Source: Aquanectria penicillioides (lineage: Eukaryota > Ascomycota > Sordariomycetes > Hypocreales > Nectriaceae). From it: a stretch of 64,000 nt of DNA. How positions within the stretch are numbered: the stretch's first letter is position 1; each line of letters begins with the position of its first letter. Below, piece after piece: positions 1-11,243 of the stretch. The stretch spans positions 3,162,001 to 3,226,000 of the forward strand of contig PYIU01000009.1 in NCBI GenBank assembly GCA_003415625.1, written 5' to 3'. The translations under genes were made by a program, and so were the position numbers. The notes below the pieces were generated by a model. It had not been told where the DNA came from, made no database searches, and saw nothing but the letters and a program-made list of their open reading frames with translations.

Positions 1-840
1 ATCTTAATAAATTTAAACTAGCTTTTTAAAGTTAATAATAATAAATAAAGTAGCCAATTAAAATAGTAATAAGTATATATATATACCCTTTAGCTAAAGT
101 CTAAAGACTAATAAAAATAATAAAAATTTTCTATTCTTTATAATTAATTAAAGGTTAAGTAATTTTCTTCTTTTTCTTTTTTTTTCTTTTTTAGTTTATA
201 AACTAAGCTTTTAATAGTCTTAAGTATACTTTAATATTTAGAAGTATTTAATTAAATGCTTATATATTATTTGCACTATTATTTTGCTTTATATACCTTT
301 ATGCTAATATATTAGTATTATATTAGATTATTGAATTTTTCTATATATTTGCCCTAATTATAGTAGTAAGTTTTCTTTTTCTAAAATATAAACTTATATT
401 AGTATTTTTACTTACCTTTAGTGTTATTTTTAATCCTAGCACCCCCTATTTTTATAGAAGTAATAGGTTTTTTAGTATTTAGAAATTCCTAAATCTTTAT
501 AATTAATTGTTTACTACTTCTTTAGGTTCTTAATAATAGCTTAAAAGTATTACTAAAAAGTTTAATTAAATACTTTAGTATCTTTTTAAATAACTTAAAG
601 GCTTATCTCTACTATAACCTTTAAATATATTAGTAGATAGGGATACTAGCTAAAATATATACCCTACCTAAAAGGGTATAGAGTAAGTAAGTTTAGTTAA
701 AGACTAAATAGCCTTTTTAAATAGCTATAAATAACTTAAAAGAATATTAAAGCATTTAATTGAATGCTTTAGGGTATCCCTTAAAGAAAAGAAAGAAAGA
801 AAATAGGGCAGAAAGTTATAAATAAAGTAATATTATAAGG
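1..840. repeat. AT-rich, RIP-like degenerate block
   Basis: The first 840 bases are very AT-rich and dominated by TA and TTTAA-type words, with hardly any CA or TG dinucleotides and no open reading frame of useful length. Composition changes abruptly near 840 to ordinary mixed sequence. In Pezizomycotina this pattern is what repeat-induced point mutation leaves in old transposon copies, because it turns CpA into TpA on both strands. No transposase or reverse transcriptase domain can be read. A short inverted repeat (arms 749-756 and 763-770) lies near the right end. It could also be part of a larger AT-rich heterochromatic block running off the window. Confidence 0.75.
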
Positions 841-1373
841 GGCTGTACTGGGACTTCAATAGGGTCTAAATGCAAGGAATTCAAAATTTCAAAAATAAAA
901 ATTGGTTGGAGAAAACTGCCTATTTATTTCCTATATCTTTAAGGTCCCTTTTATCTTCCTGACCAACCTGATGACAGATTGATCTACATTACCCTAGACC
1001 CCAACTCAGTGCGTTGGACCTTGTCAGTATCAGGCTTTCAATAGGCGAGGCGCGGCACTTTGTCTTAGAAGTTGGGCGGGGTCCAGCTGAATATATCCGC
1101 TGGTTACACCAGAGCCAGTCAGCTCTTGTCGCCGAGGCAAACATGATACACCCCGTCTCTGCCGTCCTGCAGTGTAACTTGTGCCGCGTGACAATTCTAT
1201 CACAAGGTCCGAAAGGCAAAGGTGAATTGAACCGAGAGAGAGCAGATGGTCTGTTGCATAAACTACAAAAAAGGCATGTGCCCACCAGGATATAGCTGAT
1301 CAGGAGCTGGTCTATACGCATTCAACCAAAACCTCCCAGTGTTTGACATTTTCTTGACTCAAATTACTTCACC
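841..1373. other. Intergenic, no gene seen
   Basis: Mixed-composition spacer between the AT-rich block and the coactosin-like gene. Two overlapping antiparallel frames of about 100 codons occur near 989-1321 but have no recognisable protein character. The stretch probably holds the promoter of the gene at 1374. Confidence 0.5.
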
Positions 1374-1868
1374 ATGCCCTTGAAACTGGACAACGAATCC
1401 GAGCTTCGAGAAGCTCAGGCTGCGTTATTTAATGTCAACTCTACAAGCGGTTGGGTGATACTCCGATATGTGAGCCCCAGCACAGTACACTTCGCAGCTG
1501 GGGGCGAAGGCGGTCCCGAAGAAATCGTCCCCTTACTTGAGGACGATCAGATTGCTTATGGACTGCTTCGTTTGGGGAATATCCAGGAAGAAGGAAGTCT
1601 CAGAACAACAGTTAGGGATGTTTTTTTTTGTTACATTGGGTGTGGGGTTGGTATAATCGAGAAGGGGAAAAAGACGGTCTTCCTGGGCGATGCTCAACAG
1701 CTCCTACAGCCTTTTCATGCCGATGTCACGGTCCTTAACAAGGAAAAGTTCGATTATGAAACGTAAGTATTTCGTGTGCGCATTCGTCTCTCGATATGAA
1801 CTAATACAAAGTGCAATAGAGTCTTGGATCGCTCGCATCCATTGTCTGGGAGCCATGTTATTGACTGA
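1374..1868 (+). CDS. Coactosin-like ADF-H domain protein
   Basis: Predicted actin-binding protein of the ADF/cofilin homology (ADF-H) family, coactosin subgroup, about 145 residues, the normal size for a single-domain coactosin. Coactosins bind F-actin in the cytoplasm; that role is inherited from the family. The protein shows an N-terminal acidic helix, a central segment (about residues 56-95) resembling the coactosin core, and a KGKK-type basic patch before the C-terminal helix. Two exons: 1374-1762 and 1820-1868. The 57-bp intron starts GTAAGT, has an ACTAAT branch-like site and ends ATAG; splicing gives a C-terminus beginning VLDRS after DYET and stops at TGA. The start has a good context (tcaccATGC). 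A run of nine T lies inside exon 1 at about 1621 and could be slippage-prone. Confidence 0.8.
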
Positions 1869-2124
1869 TAAGGTTCTTTTAAATATGTGTTCGGACATGA
1901 TTTAATAATATGAAATATTTGAACGTGTCTTGAAACATGTATTTTGTGATGCGTGGCCCTGACGTTTACTAGGCGTGTGATTGAATTCATTATCCGAGTG
2001 AGTTCGATCATTCCAACATGGCGTATTTTGACATGTAACTAAAGGGAGCGGAATTAGGAACGGCTTAATTTTTCCATTGTTGGACCAAGGGTCGCGAGGC
2101 TTTTGTTGGATAATCCCGGAATCA

Positions 2125-3663
2125 CTACAGTGGCCATCTTGCCTGGGTTGATGGTGGTATCTTTCCCCACGCAGCCAACATCTTCCCATGAATTATTTTA
2201 AACGTAGCAAAGTGACGAAACGGATTTCGTCCATCATGGTAGAGAAATAAATTTACTTCGCTGTTGATGGTTGTTTCTCGTTTGTCGACCTTTATCGTGT
2301 CGGGAAACCCAATGCTCACATGTGGCTGTGGACTCCAATTCCTCCAATCTAGCTTATACCGCATTCCCTCCAGCAAATCTTCGTAGTGGCCTTCAAGAAG
2401 CATAAGGAGACTCAATTCTATACTTTGGAGAGTCTTTGGTATATCGGAGAGGATCTCGATCAACTCAGATACCCTCACATAGAAGCCCGAAAGGCAAAGG
2501 TGCTTCATGCTAGCCAGACTGCGAGCGGGAAGGATAGTTCGGAGTGGCGGATATTTGGTATCCTCGCAATCCTCTTCTTGAATATATCCGCTCATGGTCA
2601 AACTTAGATACTCTAGGCCTCTTCCTCCAGCGGCGGAAGCCAATGCCTTCCCAAGAAGGCCACTTTGGAAACCGGGGCAGTCATAGCCATGGCACTCCTC
2701 CCAGAACAGGTCGAGGTGAAGGTGGCGGAAAGCAGGCTGTTTGATTACCGTGACCAGATTTGTCAACGTGGGGCACTTCTTCTCAAACAAAAGAGCATTT
2801 ACTCCCGTGATGAGTTCATCAGAATCAATGTGAACCTCGGTCACTTTGTGCGGGTGCTTGCTGTTTGCCAAGGCATGCATCACCAGGCGGAAGCCCAACC
2901 ATTCGAACCCCTCCTCGCTCCAGTCGCTTAATTGGCTGTAGGCTGCGGAAGTTGCCGGCAGCCATGATGCAGGGATTGGGTAGTTGAAGCCTCGGGGCAT
3001 TGCACGTATGGTAGGTGTTTCGTACAGCGGCTTGAAGAGCCATCCGTGGGTGGCGGGTGAAATGGTGATTCTTCTCAGAGATGGGAAACGATCAATTCCA
3101 ATTTTGAGAGCGCCCGCAAGTGCATTTGAATTCAGAACTTCGCCTTGCTGGTGAATTAACGTCTGATAATATGCCCAACATTCGGTGGCAGGTAGAAGCT
3201 CATGGACCTTTTCAATCCCTTGTTTTTCAAGGATCGCCTTGTTCTGGCCACAAATGAAGCTGAACCATCTTGGTATGGCTGTCTCATCTTCTCGAGATTC
3301 TGGTTCCAGGTGGAGGGTCCATTCGTCCTCTTCGAACGAGGTTCCGCCTCCAGCCAAGAGCGAATCGTCGTAGACAATTTCCACTACGCTCGAACGCCAG
3401 GTTTCGTGGTTGGCAACGTGATGGAACACTTCGATATCGCGCGGCTGAGCTGACAAGAACACACGATCAAATCGAAGAGGAGCTGTGACAGAGAGGCCTC
3501 GGCATGAGAAGCGGAGGTGCTTGATGTCTGCATTGGGAAGCTGATCGCAGATCAACGCAATGATCTCTCCCGGAAGATCCAAGATGTGCGTTGCTTCACC
3601 TGACGAATCGAGCAAATCCTCCAAGCCAGCAGAAGTCATGGTCACTGACCCAAGGATTCTCAA
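2125..3663 (-). CDS. F-box protein
   Basis: Single-exon protein of 512 residues. The F-box-like motif lies near residues 28-68 and begins with a hydrophobic LDLPGEIIALICDQL segment followed by a conserved Arg-Phe-Ser-Cys-Arg pattern. F-box proteins recruit substrates to SCF ubiquitin ligases through Skp1. The remaining 440 residues have scattered leucine-rich stretches but no clear substrate domain, as is common in the large fungal F-box families. The substrate is unknown. The first ATG is at 3663, but a second in-frame ATG at 3639 has a better context and may be the real start. The gene converges on the coactosin-like gene and has no visible intron. Confidence 0.75.
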   Translation of the reverse strand: MRILGSVTMTSAGLEDLLDSSGEATHILDLPGEIIALICDQLPNADIKHLRFSCRGLSVTAPLRFDRVFLSAQPRDIEVFHHVANHETWRSSVVEIVYDDSLLAGGGTSFEEDEWTLHLEPESREDETAIPRWFSFICGQNKAILEKQGIEKVHELLPATECWAYYQTLIHQQGEVLNSNALAGALKIGIDRFPSLRRITISPATHGWLFKPLYETPTIRAMPRGFNYPIPASWLPATSAAYSQLSDWSEEGFEWLGFRLVMHALANSKHPHKVTEVHIDSDELITGVNALLFEKKCPTLTNLVTVIKQPAFRHLHLDLFWEECHGYDCPGFQSGLLGKALASAAGGRGLEYLSLTMSGYIQEEDCEDTKYPPLRTILPARSLASMKHLCLSGFYVRVSELIEILSDIPKTLQSIELSLLMLLEGHYEDLLEGMRYKLDWRNWSPQPHVSIGFPDTIKVDKRETTINSEVNLFLYHDGRNPFRHFATFKIIHGKMLAAWGKIPPSTQARWPL

Positions 3664-4275
3664 AATTTAGGAATTTGAAACTGGAAAATGCCGAACATCC
3701 CCGCCGAACTGGGCTCAACTTGCAGGATGAGGACGATGCGATGGATCCATTTTTGGTAGGATTGGAACAGGCAACAGCGGTCCCGACAGTCCGTTTTGGC
3801 GGTCACGTGCTGGTTGTAGCTACTTAGCAACGAGAGCCCTCAAGGAGAGCTAATATCAATTTGTGGCGAGATTCAAAGTAGTTATACTCAAAGAGAAAAG
3901 AGGACTAAAACACACATTGAAAAAAGAAACAAGCAAACGGGCAGGAAGACGTCCCAAAACCATTTGTCAGCTCTAATGACTTCAGCGTCAGCCAACCTAC
4001 AGTCCGTCATAAATTAGACTGCCTGTTTTTCCTGTGCTTCTTCTCTACTCTTTTCTCTCACGCTTCATTTAATTCAATGTTCAATGTGACACATCTTAAT
4101 CATTCTTAGTATGCCATATTGCAAATAAAGTGTTTCATATGCACGTTTATTTTTACGTGCGTTTCAGCAGTGGGGGCTTGATCGATGGCCCAATGCTTGA
4201 TTATAAGCATGGGTGTTGGTCTTCCTTGCATCAGCACTTGGTTCTGGTCCTCAACAGAAGCCATCTTGAGCCAAA
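3664..4275. other. Divergent intergenic region, no gene seen
   Basis: Spacer between the F-box gene and the DUF3176 locus, which point away from each other. It probably contains both promoters. A polypyrimidine stretch at about 4037-4070 would suit a transcription start region of the rightward gene. No coding signal is supported. Confidence 0.45.
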
Positions 4276-5905
4276 ATGACTGGCTCTGCACGACTTCTCC
4301 AGGCGCCTTCAGATGAGTCGTTTCAAATTCAGCCGCTATGCCCGGCCTCATCCACAACCGTCCTCGACCATGTGGCCTACGACACAGAAGACTCTTCAAT
4401 CAACCAGCGTACGTTGACAGGCGAGCCACACAGCCAACAAGAACACGATCACAGCCGGGACTACAACCTTGACAGTGAATACGATAACCCCAACGAGTCG
4501 CCCAAGCCTACGGCCATTGCAATCCGGAATGCCTCGGGTCGTTCGGATGCCTTGGGGCTTGGACATAGCGACAGCGAAGACTCCCATAGCAAATCCTACC
4601 GAGGTCCAGCATTTCTCAATTGGATTGTGGAGATCATTATGCTTCTCCTTGCTGCCGGACTACTCACGGCCATTTGCCTAATTCTCGACAAATATCGCAA
4701 CGAGGAAATGCCAGATTGGGAACGCACCGGAATCACCCTAAACACGTTGATTGCCACACTTGCGACCATATTTCGCGCCATCATCGCCTTCATCGCCTTT
4801 GAGATCTTGGCTCAGGTCAAGTGGGATTGGGTTTCGGATCGCTTTCGCCCCATGCAGCAGTTTCAGCAGTTTGAGAACGCCTCGAGGGGAATATACGGCT
4901 CGCTCTGTCTGCTGCCGATAGTCGCAATTCACCAGCCCATGGCCATTGCAGCTATCTTGGTTGCCGTATTCTCCCTTGGCACTGGTCCGTTTGTGCAGCA
5001 AACAATCTAACCGTATCAATGCCTCCGAGTCACGTAGTCGCCCGGCCAAGTAGCAGCTGTTAAGGGAGTGAATTCAGTCAAACTTGGCATTCTGGAAAGA
5101 TTATACAGTGGCGCATCAAACGGCCTGCATCTTGGGGTTGGGTTAAAGACAGCCATGGAAGATTCGTTGGTAAATCCATCCACCGACTCCAATGTAGTAT
5201 CCATCTTCACTTGCAGATCGGGAAACTGCACTTTTCCTACCTTTGCCAATAGATCCGAGCGAATAGACGACAAAACATCACATACAAGTATGAAAGTGTC
5301 GGCATATGCAGCCGGTGCATCGATGTGCATCAATTTGTCCGGGGGCCTGCACTTTACGGTAATTTTTCATCAGGTATGGCCGTTAGGTTTGAACTACCGG
5401 TTTATAACCAACTCAAGGAAAAAACCCCGAGATATGCACCACCAGACCTTATATTCGGCAATAGACTCCAAAAGTTTACATGGGCATCCGCAACATAGGA
5501 AATCTTACCTGGGCTCGGACAGTGGCCTCGGACGATTTCCTAAACCGCGCTGGATGGTCTATGTCAAACTTCACCGTCCTTGCGGCATCACGAGATGGCT
5601 GTGACCGCCTACCAGATGGCAACTTTTCGTGTCCCACTTGTAAGAACGGAGCGATAGAGGGGATCTGCAACCATACTACCGCTGCATTTGAAGGGGATTA
5701 TGAACCCCTTGAAGGAGACTATGTCGCCGCTGCTTGCATTATGTATCCATGCATCAAGTACTACTCAGCTAAGGTGGAAAACGGGGTACTAAGAGAAAAC
5801 ATAGTTCGAGATATTCCCCTTCGCCTGCAACACTTCCTTGTAGCTGCAGTAGCTGGTACTGCGCTAGCCAAATGCCGGCGTGAAGATCAGATTCTTTCAT
5901 TTTAG
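4276..5905 (+). pseudogene. DUF3176 membrane protein, disrupted
   Basis: Recognisable as a fungal DUF3176 protein. After about 110 polar residues comes the family block starting LNWIVEIIMLLLAAGLL (first membrane helix), then a second helix and the QVKWDW motif before a third hydrophobic region. The frame is cut by TAA at 5008-5010, just after a conserved GPFVQQT motif, and by TAG at 5035-5037. Homology then continues in the same frame to about 5360 (CRSGNCTFP cysteine motif) and in the +1 frame from about 5480 to 5905 (CSL/YPC-type cysteine motif near the end). No plausible intron removes the first stop without also removing the conserved motif. The +1 shift could be an unrecognised intron or an indel. 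A start at 4276 has a good Kozak-like context. The function of the family is unknown. Confidence 0.7.
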
Positions 5906-6761
5906 TATTGTTCGTTGAGTGAGGCTTTGTAAACGCCGAAATATTGGTGCGAGACTGTCATCGAGGAATTCCTCGATAGGATGAGACTGCACAGATGATG
6001 TACGCCCGTCCACAGGTTCGAAACTTGGTAAATCAGATGGGACAATGACAGGACCAGTCGTAGCAAGTATGGGAGTTTGCCTTGAGCTAAGAGCCACTAA
6101 AAGGTCGACACTGATTCCTTTAAGCGTTTAATCATCAGTGATCTTGATGAAACTTACCGAGCTGTTACCACGGAAAGTTAGGGGTTGCCACGGAAGCTTT
6201 CCACGCCCCCGGGAAGGCGAATGATCTGTCATAAGCCAGCCGCGTGGGCTGACAATGCTGCGATATCACCCGAGATGCAAGAGGCAACATTCAGGGCGAT
6301 GACCACGGCGACAGTAGCATCCATGAGGTAATGGGACTTATCCGAGAGGACTTTATTCAAGTGCACAATACCCTTTCTAAGGTGAAACGAGGACTTGTCC
6401 GATTTCTCTTGTTTCAACAGAAGGTCTTGGACAATGGAGCAGACGGCCACGATTAAGTGAACATCGGCAATATCGCAGAAGAGCCAATCCCGCCATTGCG
6501 ATGACGTTATGTCGGCAGGGAGACGAAAGTCTTCCAGAGAGAAAGCCTTCATGACACGAGGGAACACTGGCCACCTGTTAGCAAACAATGGGTTCTTGAT
6601 AGTCGGTCCACTGAGCACCCGCCTGTACAAATCAGTGCCAAAGAATCATGTTCTAGCCCGTCTGCAAAGTCAACCAAGTTTGGAGCGATGGTGGGTGGTG
6701 GCAATGAGAGATCTGCCAAGTTATGCGCCTCATCAGGCTCCCGCTCCATGAGCCGAAGCAT
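5897..6761 (-). pseudogene. Fungal regulator (Zn2Cys6-type middle/C-terminal region), decayed
   Basis: Read leftward, the segment resembles the middle and C-terminal part of fungal-specific transcription factors, with a long helical region ending in the typical HAAGL-x-QIIRL-x-GGVESFRGNP block and, after an intron (6111-6157, GTAAGT..CAG), a VDLLVALSSRQTP block. The frame is broken by TGA at 6229-6231, where the family has Arg, and TAA at 6178-6180, where a Gln-Leu pair is expected. Both are single C-to-T changes on the coding strand. A further frame break or intron lies near 6620. No zinc-cluster exon is visible upstream, so the N-terminus is missing or unreadable. Confidence 0.6.
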
Positions 6762-8854
6762 GCGCCAATAGGTTTCAAGTTTCCGTCCGTCCGTTTTTTC
6801 CTTTCATACATTAGCTCCGTATCCTATTTCTGTCAGCAGTGCCTACTTTTCCATTTTCGTTGGCTGACACAAAAATGAAGTTCCTTTCAGAGCTAGACAA
6901 GATGTTGATGAACATATCTGGTAAGATGAAGGCTGTGCTCGGGCGTGCCTCGTAATGCGTTTCAGTACACCATGTTCATGGCTCGCAAGTAACTACGATA
7001 CTGGTGAAAGGCAGACAAGAAAAGTCAAGTTGGTCAAGACGTCGCCGGCCAAGCGAGGTTGTCATGATTGATGGGTGGTACTGAATCTGGGGATGGGGGA
7101 GTTTTTTTACCCAATGCCTGCGTTTGCGGTGCAATGTTTGACCGGAGATACAGGCGAAGGAATTCCATTGTTTACCCTTTCAGGAACACATCCTAGTCCT
7201 ACTACTAACATCATTCCGCGTTGGGAAAGATAATATTATTCACAAATTTGCCATCTGTAGCCTCAACAGATTAGTGGTGTGATTGGCAGTCGGGTGCTAC
7301 CTATCCATATTTTCGGTGCTGTAATCGATAACCAACACACAAATCGATGCATTGAGGCTAAAGAAGAGGGTTCGATATTAATAGCCATCTTCATGGTAAC
7401 GAAAGGTTTTTTGTGGCGGTTTGAGGCCCAGGGATTGTGAATTATGGCATGAAAACGATCACTAGGGAGGAGAGAAAAGCTATAAAAAGGCCGAGCCTCT
7501 CTAGTGCACAATGCCAGTGCTTCGGCAGCCAAATACACTGCATCGTTCTTTTGAGCTTCGTTGTATTGTCTATTCATGGAGGCATCTTCACACCATCACT
7601 GCTGGCCCAATTCGCGTAGTATATCTATGGATTGCCTCGACTGTACCTTGGCAGACCTTGCCACGATCCTCTCGTTCCGGCAGTCGGGAGTGGGATTTCA
7701 TGACTTCCACGACTGTAGGCATGTCCGCGCGACAAACACGTCATTGGCCCCTTATGCCGAGGACCGTGGTCAAGCGCATCGTCTCTGTTCGGTCGCATCA
7801 CGTTATTCATTCCGGCCAGTCAGGAACCGGGGCCGCCGATAGGAACATATGAATTACAGCCTTGTTACTCTGCACACATTCCCCACCAACGCCAGTAACC
7901 ATCATGTAGCCAAGTAGAGAAGTGTCCAATACCGGCAAATGACCCGCGCATTTTCAAGGCTGAATCAACACCAAGTGAGGCTGGCGCAGGTCTTGTTTAT
8001 TCCTAGAATTAAATACCAGGAACAGATCTGAGTCACCTGAAACTGCTAAAAGAAGGCCAGCTAGTATAACAGAACAGAACTAAATGATGCGGAGATTCTA
8101 ATCAAGTCCTGACGAACGTTCTGTTACGTAGTAGAGTGTTGGTGTGCTGGACAGGACATGTTGCGCCGGTCGGTGCGCGGAAGACGCGCCGCCTACATTA
8201 AAATGTATCTTGGCGCAAAAGTCGGCTGACATATTAGGTTGGATTACCCGGACTTTCCCAAGGGGACAAACAACACTCAAGACACGCACAGAAATTAGGC
8301 GTCACGAAGGTGTCATCCTATTGGCTCAACCAAGCAATCAACCCAGAAACGCATTTACAACCTTATTAGTCGCAGCAGGTGGAATAATTATAGAGCCCCG
8401 TATTCTACCACTAGACTTTCTCTTCCAGACAGATCAACCGAAATACATTCATGGATACTCTCCCTAAAAAACAGTGGGGATCAAATTCACAATGGCTCTG
8501 TCAATAATAAATCACAGCAGCTCCTAGCTAAACTAAATAGTCCTTTGACAGGGATCAATTCCTAGAATAGCACAACTCGCGTTTGGCGTTAAAACCACCC
8601 GAGATAGCCAAAAATGTTGTATGATTTCCCCTTGGAACTTTGAGTTCAGTTTTACCAAGGTCAGTGAGTATTTTAAATTCAGCATCCATGCCACGTGATT
8701 CCACCCTGTTGTCTAAGTTCGCCGATGAACCTGAAGAGGTGGATCCGACAATCTATATAATTCTCGCAAATATCACATCATACCTTCCATCTTTTCAAAC
8801 TTCGAAGCACTTCAGTCTTTAGTTGGTCTTGGCCTCAACTCTATCGCCATCAGA
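6762..8854. other. Gene-poor 2.1 kb, no gene supported
   Basis: Several short overlapping frames on both strands (around 7263-7852 and 8098-8467) lack consistent codon bias, splice structure or recognisable motifs. A TATA-like GCTATAAAAAGG element lies at about 7480, 30 bases before an ATG-containing frame at 7511, but the 113-codon product is Arg/Ser/His-rich and not convincing. The last part, around 8640-8850, probably contains the promoter of the F-box gene. Confidence 0.4.
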
Positions 8855-10498
8855 TTGCCATCAAAGGCCACAAACCTCAACACTATGGGCAAGGAAACAG
8901 CATCAACACATCGAAGATTGACGGACTTCCTTCGCGATCTATTTCCCCCCGCTTTAACCACAAGCCCTCAGAGACAACAAAATCGAAACATGGCCTCCAG
9001 GCCTTCTTCATTTGATTTGCCACCTACATATGCCGAAGCAACTAGCTCTAGTCAGTATGGCAATGATAGTTGTCAAACGCAACTTGGAATTAAGCTTCTC
9101 ATTAAAGATGGCATGAATCCCCTCGTTGCTCGAGCTTATTGGAACCAAACTCAGAGCCCTCTAGTGCGACTTTCTGATGGACTTATTGTTACTATCATGG
9201 AACTGCTCGATCTATACGATATTCTCCGGCTGCGGCATGTTTCACGAGATTTTATGCGCTTGTTTAGTCAATATCGAGCATTCAGGAAGTACCATCTCAC
9301 AGATGCGCATAGCAGTACGGCACGCACTTGCTTGGCTCGGATCTGGGCCACCCCTTTGGAAAGTTTTCCAGAGCAGTATTTCCAAAAAGATGGTATTGCG
9401 GCATTATGTGATTCCTGCGTTGAATTTAGGAAGCAGAAGGGTTATGTCACTGATAGGGATGTTCTTGAAGGTGTTCCATTTATGTACTGCTCGGGGTGCA
9501 AGATGGAACACCGAGCCTTCTACTTTTCACCCCAGCAACGTCATGAGTCTAATGATGATGAGAGGATATGCAAAGGCCGTGAGGGATTCATATCGTTATG
9601 TGAGCATGTGTCGATCGGTTGGGACACAGTTCAGCGTCTTACAGATATGAATCCAGGCAGAAGAGTCAAAATTGCGTGCACCAATGCGCACTATAAGGCG
9701 GCCTCCTTGTGCAAACATATTCAAGAACGAACCTCGGGGAAATGCAGTGATAGTGACAGGCCACAGTTTGAGTTCTATAAGGATGAAAATCAAGAAGTCT
9801 TTTTTGATATCTCGGTCAGCACACACCTTCCGTTCCGGCGACTGTGGGGACCAAGACAGAGTGGCAAAGTAAGCTCTGCCACATTTCACCGCAACGTTGT
9901 GGAACTTGTCAACAAAAGGCTCCGTACCGCGTCATTTCGCTGGTTACCAACCAACACCTATAACAGGGAGGATATTTCTATATGTTTCGATCCTAATATT
10001 TGCAGCTGTCTAGACTGGGGGGAATCAATCTTGCCACATAGAGTCAACGAACAGAAAACGGCTGCCAAGTACAACTTTGAATGGAAGCTCTGCCCGAACC
10101 CATCTAGACCGTGGCGACTCAAGCCAGATATAGGATCTCCTGATTTCACTGGCAGAAGCGAACTTCAACGTGAGCCCAAAGACCGATGTGCAGGGTTCAG
10201 CCATGATTTCCGGTGTCTAACTTCACACGGATCATGGTCTTGGGAGTTTAAAGAGTGCGCTGAAGACACTAGCTTCTTGGTTTTCAAACAGATTTTACGG
10301 TCCTCCGCTACATTTCCGCATGATGTCGGGTGGTATTCTCTTACCAACGACAGGTCTTATCAAGGGCGGCGGGAATCCGAGATGCGTGGCATCACATGGT
10401 GCTCTGAGACGGGCTGCCGTATAAGACAGGTAGCTACAATCCTGAACTTATTTCATGATGGCAAAGGGGAAATACTTCACCACAGGACCCGCGATTGA
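8855..10498 (+). CDS. F-box protein with PPxY and Cys-pair motifs
   Basis: Single-exon protein of up to 547 residues. A PPTY motif at about residue 56, of the kind bound by WW domains of Rsp5/NEDD4-type ligases, precedes an F-box at about 103-148 (LSDGLIVTIMELLDL, then HVSRDF). Two cysteine pairs follow: CDSC near 188 and CSGC near 212, spaced as a possible zinc-binding knuckle. The rest is unclassified. The likely role is substrate recognition in an SCF ubiquitin ligase; the target is unknown. Alternative in-frame starts exist at 8885 and 8991, and the 8885 ATG opens the sequence MGKETAS. No intron is seen. Confidence 0.75.
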   Translation: MPSKATNLNTMGKETASTHRRLTDFLRDLFPPALTTSPQRQQNRNMASRPSSFDLPPTYAEATSSSQYGNDSCQTQLGIKLLIKDGMNPLVARAYWNQTQSPLVRLSDGLIVTIMELLDLYDILRLRHVSRDFMRLFSQYRAFRKYHLTDAHSSTARTCLARIWATPLESFPEQYFQKDGIAALCDSCVEFRKQKGYVTDRDVLEGVPFMYCSGCKMEHRAFYFSPQQRHESNDDERICKGREGFISLCEHVSIGWDTVQRLTDMNPGRRVKIACTNAHYKAASLCKHIQERTSGKCSDSDRPQFEFYKDENQEVFFDISVSTHLPFRRLWGPRQSGKVSSATFHRNVVELVNKRLRTASFRWLPTNTYNREDISICFDPNICSCLDWGESILPHRVNEQKTAAKYNFEWKLCPNPSRPWRLKPDIGSPDFTGRSELQREPKDRCAGFSHDFRCLTSHGSWSWEFKECAEDTSFLVFKQILRSSATFPHDVGWYSLTNDRSYQGRRESEMRGITWCSETGCRIRQVATILNLFHDGKGEILHHRTRD

Positions 10499-11243
10499 AT
10501 AGATACTAGTCAAAGTCAGTGATAAAAGATAGAGCAACTAGAATACGCAAGATACTCCATGCTAAATCTCGTGTTATCCTCCCTCTGGGGTAAGGGGAGC
10601 TCTCCTCCCTCTCTACTTTATAGTCTCTTCAAAATGCTATTCCATAACCAATTCTTCCACATCACTACATGCGATAAAAGTAGAACTCAACTCTTCCAAA
10701 GCGGTGCGAATCTGTCTCTGCTTCTAGAGTACTCATAGTGTTTAGGTATGAGAGCTTAAAACTAACATAGTTGGGCAAGTGTGATTAGGCTCCCAATTGA
10801 TATCACCCCCGTGGCGACAGCCTCCACCTCAATCCCATCTTGCTAGCTCATGATCGGGCCTCGTGCCAAGCTTTCTCAGTCTGCGTCCTCATTATATTCG
10901 CTCACATTGTTCCCGCTCTCTGGTCTGATGATGAGGTTTGGGCCTGAGGCAGCTTGGTAGTTCTGGTCGTTCCTACCCACGGTGACTAGGGGATGCTCAC
11001 CCTTTCCTGTTTTGCCAGCCAAGCACTGCACCTTCCCAAGGCAAATAAAAATATTGTTCTCTTTGTTTCGAGATGGATTTCCCTTGTTCTCCTTTTCGCT
11101 TCTTCGCTCAGTGTCGATATTCTTGCGTCGTTGGGCATTATCCACAACCAACTTCCCATCAACTACCGCCGAGCCCTCTGCTCGCCTCCGTGCTCTTTAC
11201 GAATTGAAGAAGAAGAAGAAGAAGAAGGGGACGACACAACAGG
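10499..11243. other. Intergenic, no gene seen
   Basis: Spacer before the small Cys/Pro-rich gene. The last 200 bases are pyrimidine-rich (about 10990-11120), which fits a fungal transcription start region. Overlapping frames at 10982-11485 look like low-complexity artefacts of the downstream repeats. Confidence 0.4.
11206..11227. repeat. (GAA)n microsatellite
   Basis: About seven tandem GAA units immediately upstream of the predicted start codon at 11244. Confidence 0.85.

Noticed and set aside
4985..5052. Intron that would remove the stops in the DUF3176 locus
   Set aside because: The only upstream donor (GTCCGT) is weak and would delete the conserved GPFVQQT motif.
7511..7852. Rightward frame preceded by a TATA-like box
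   Set aside because: Product is Arg/His/Ser-rich without motif, and competing frames overlap it.
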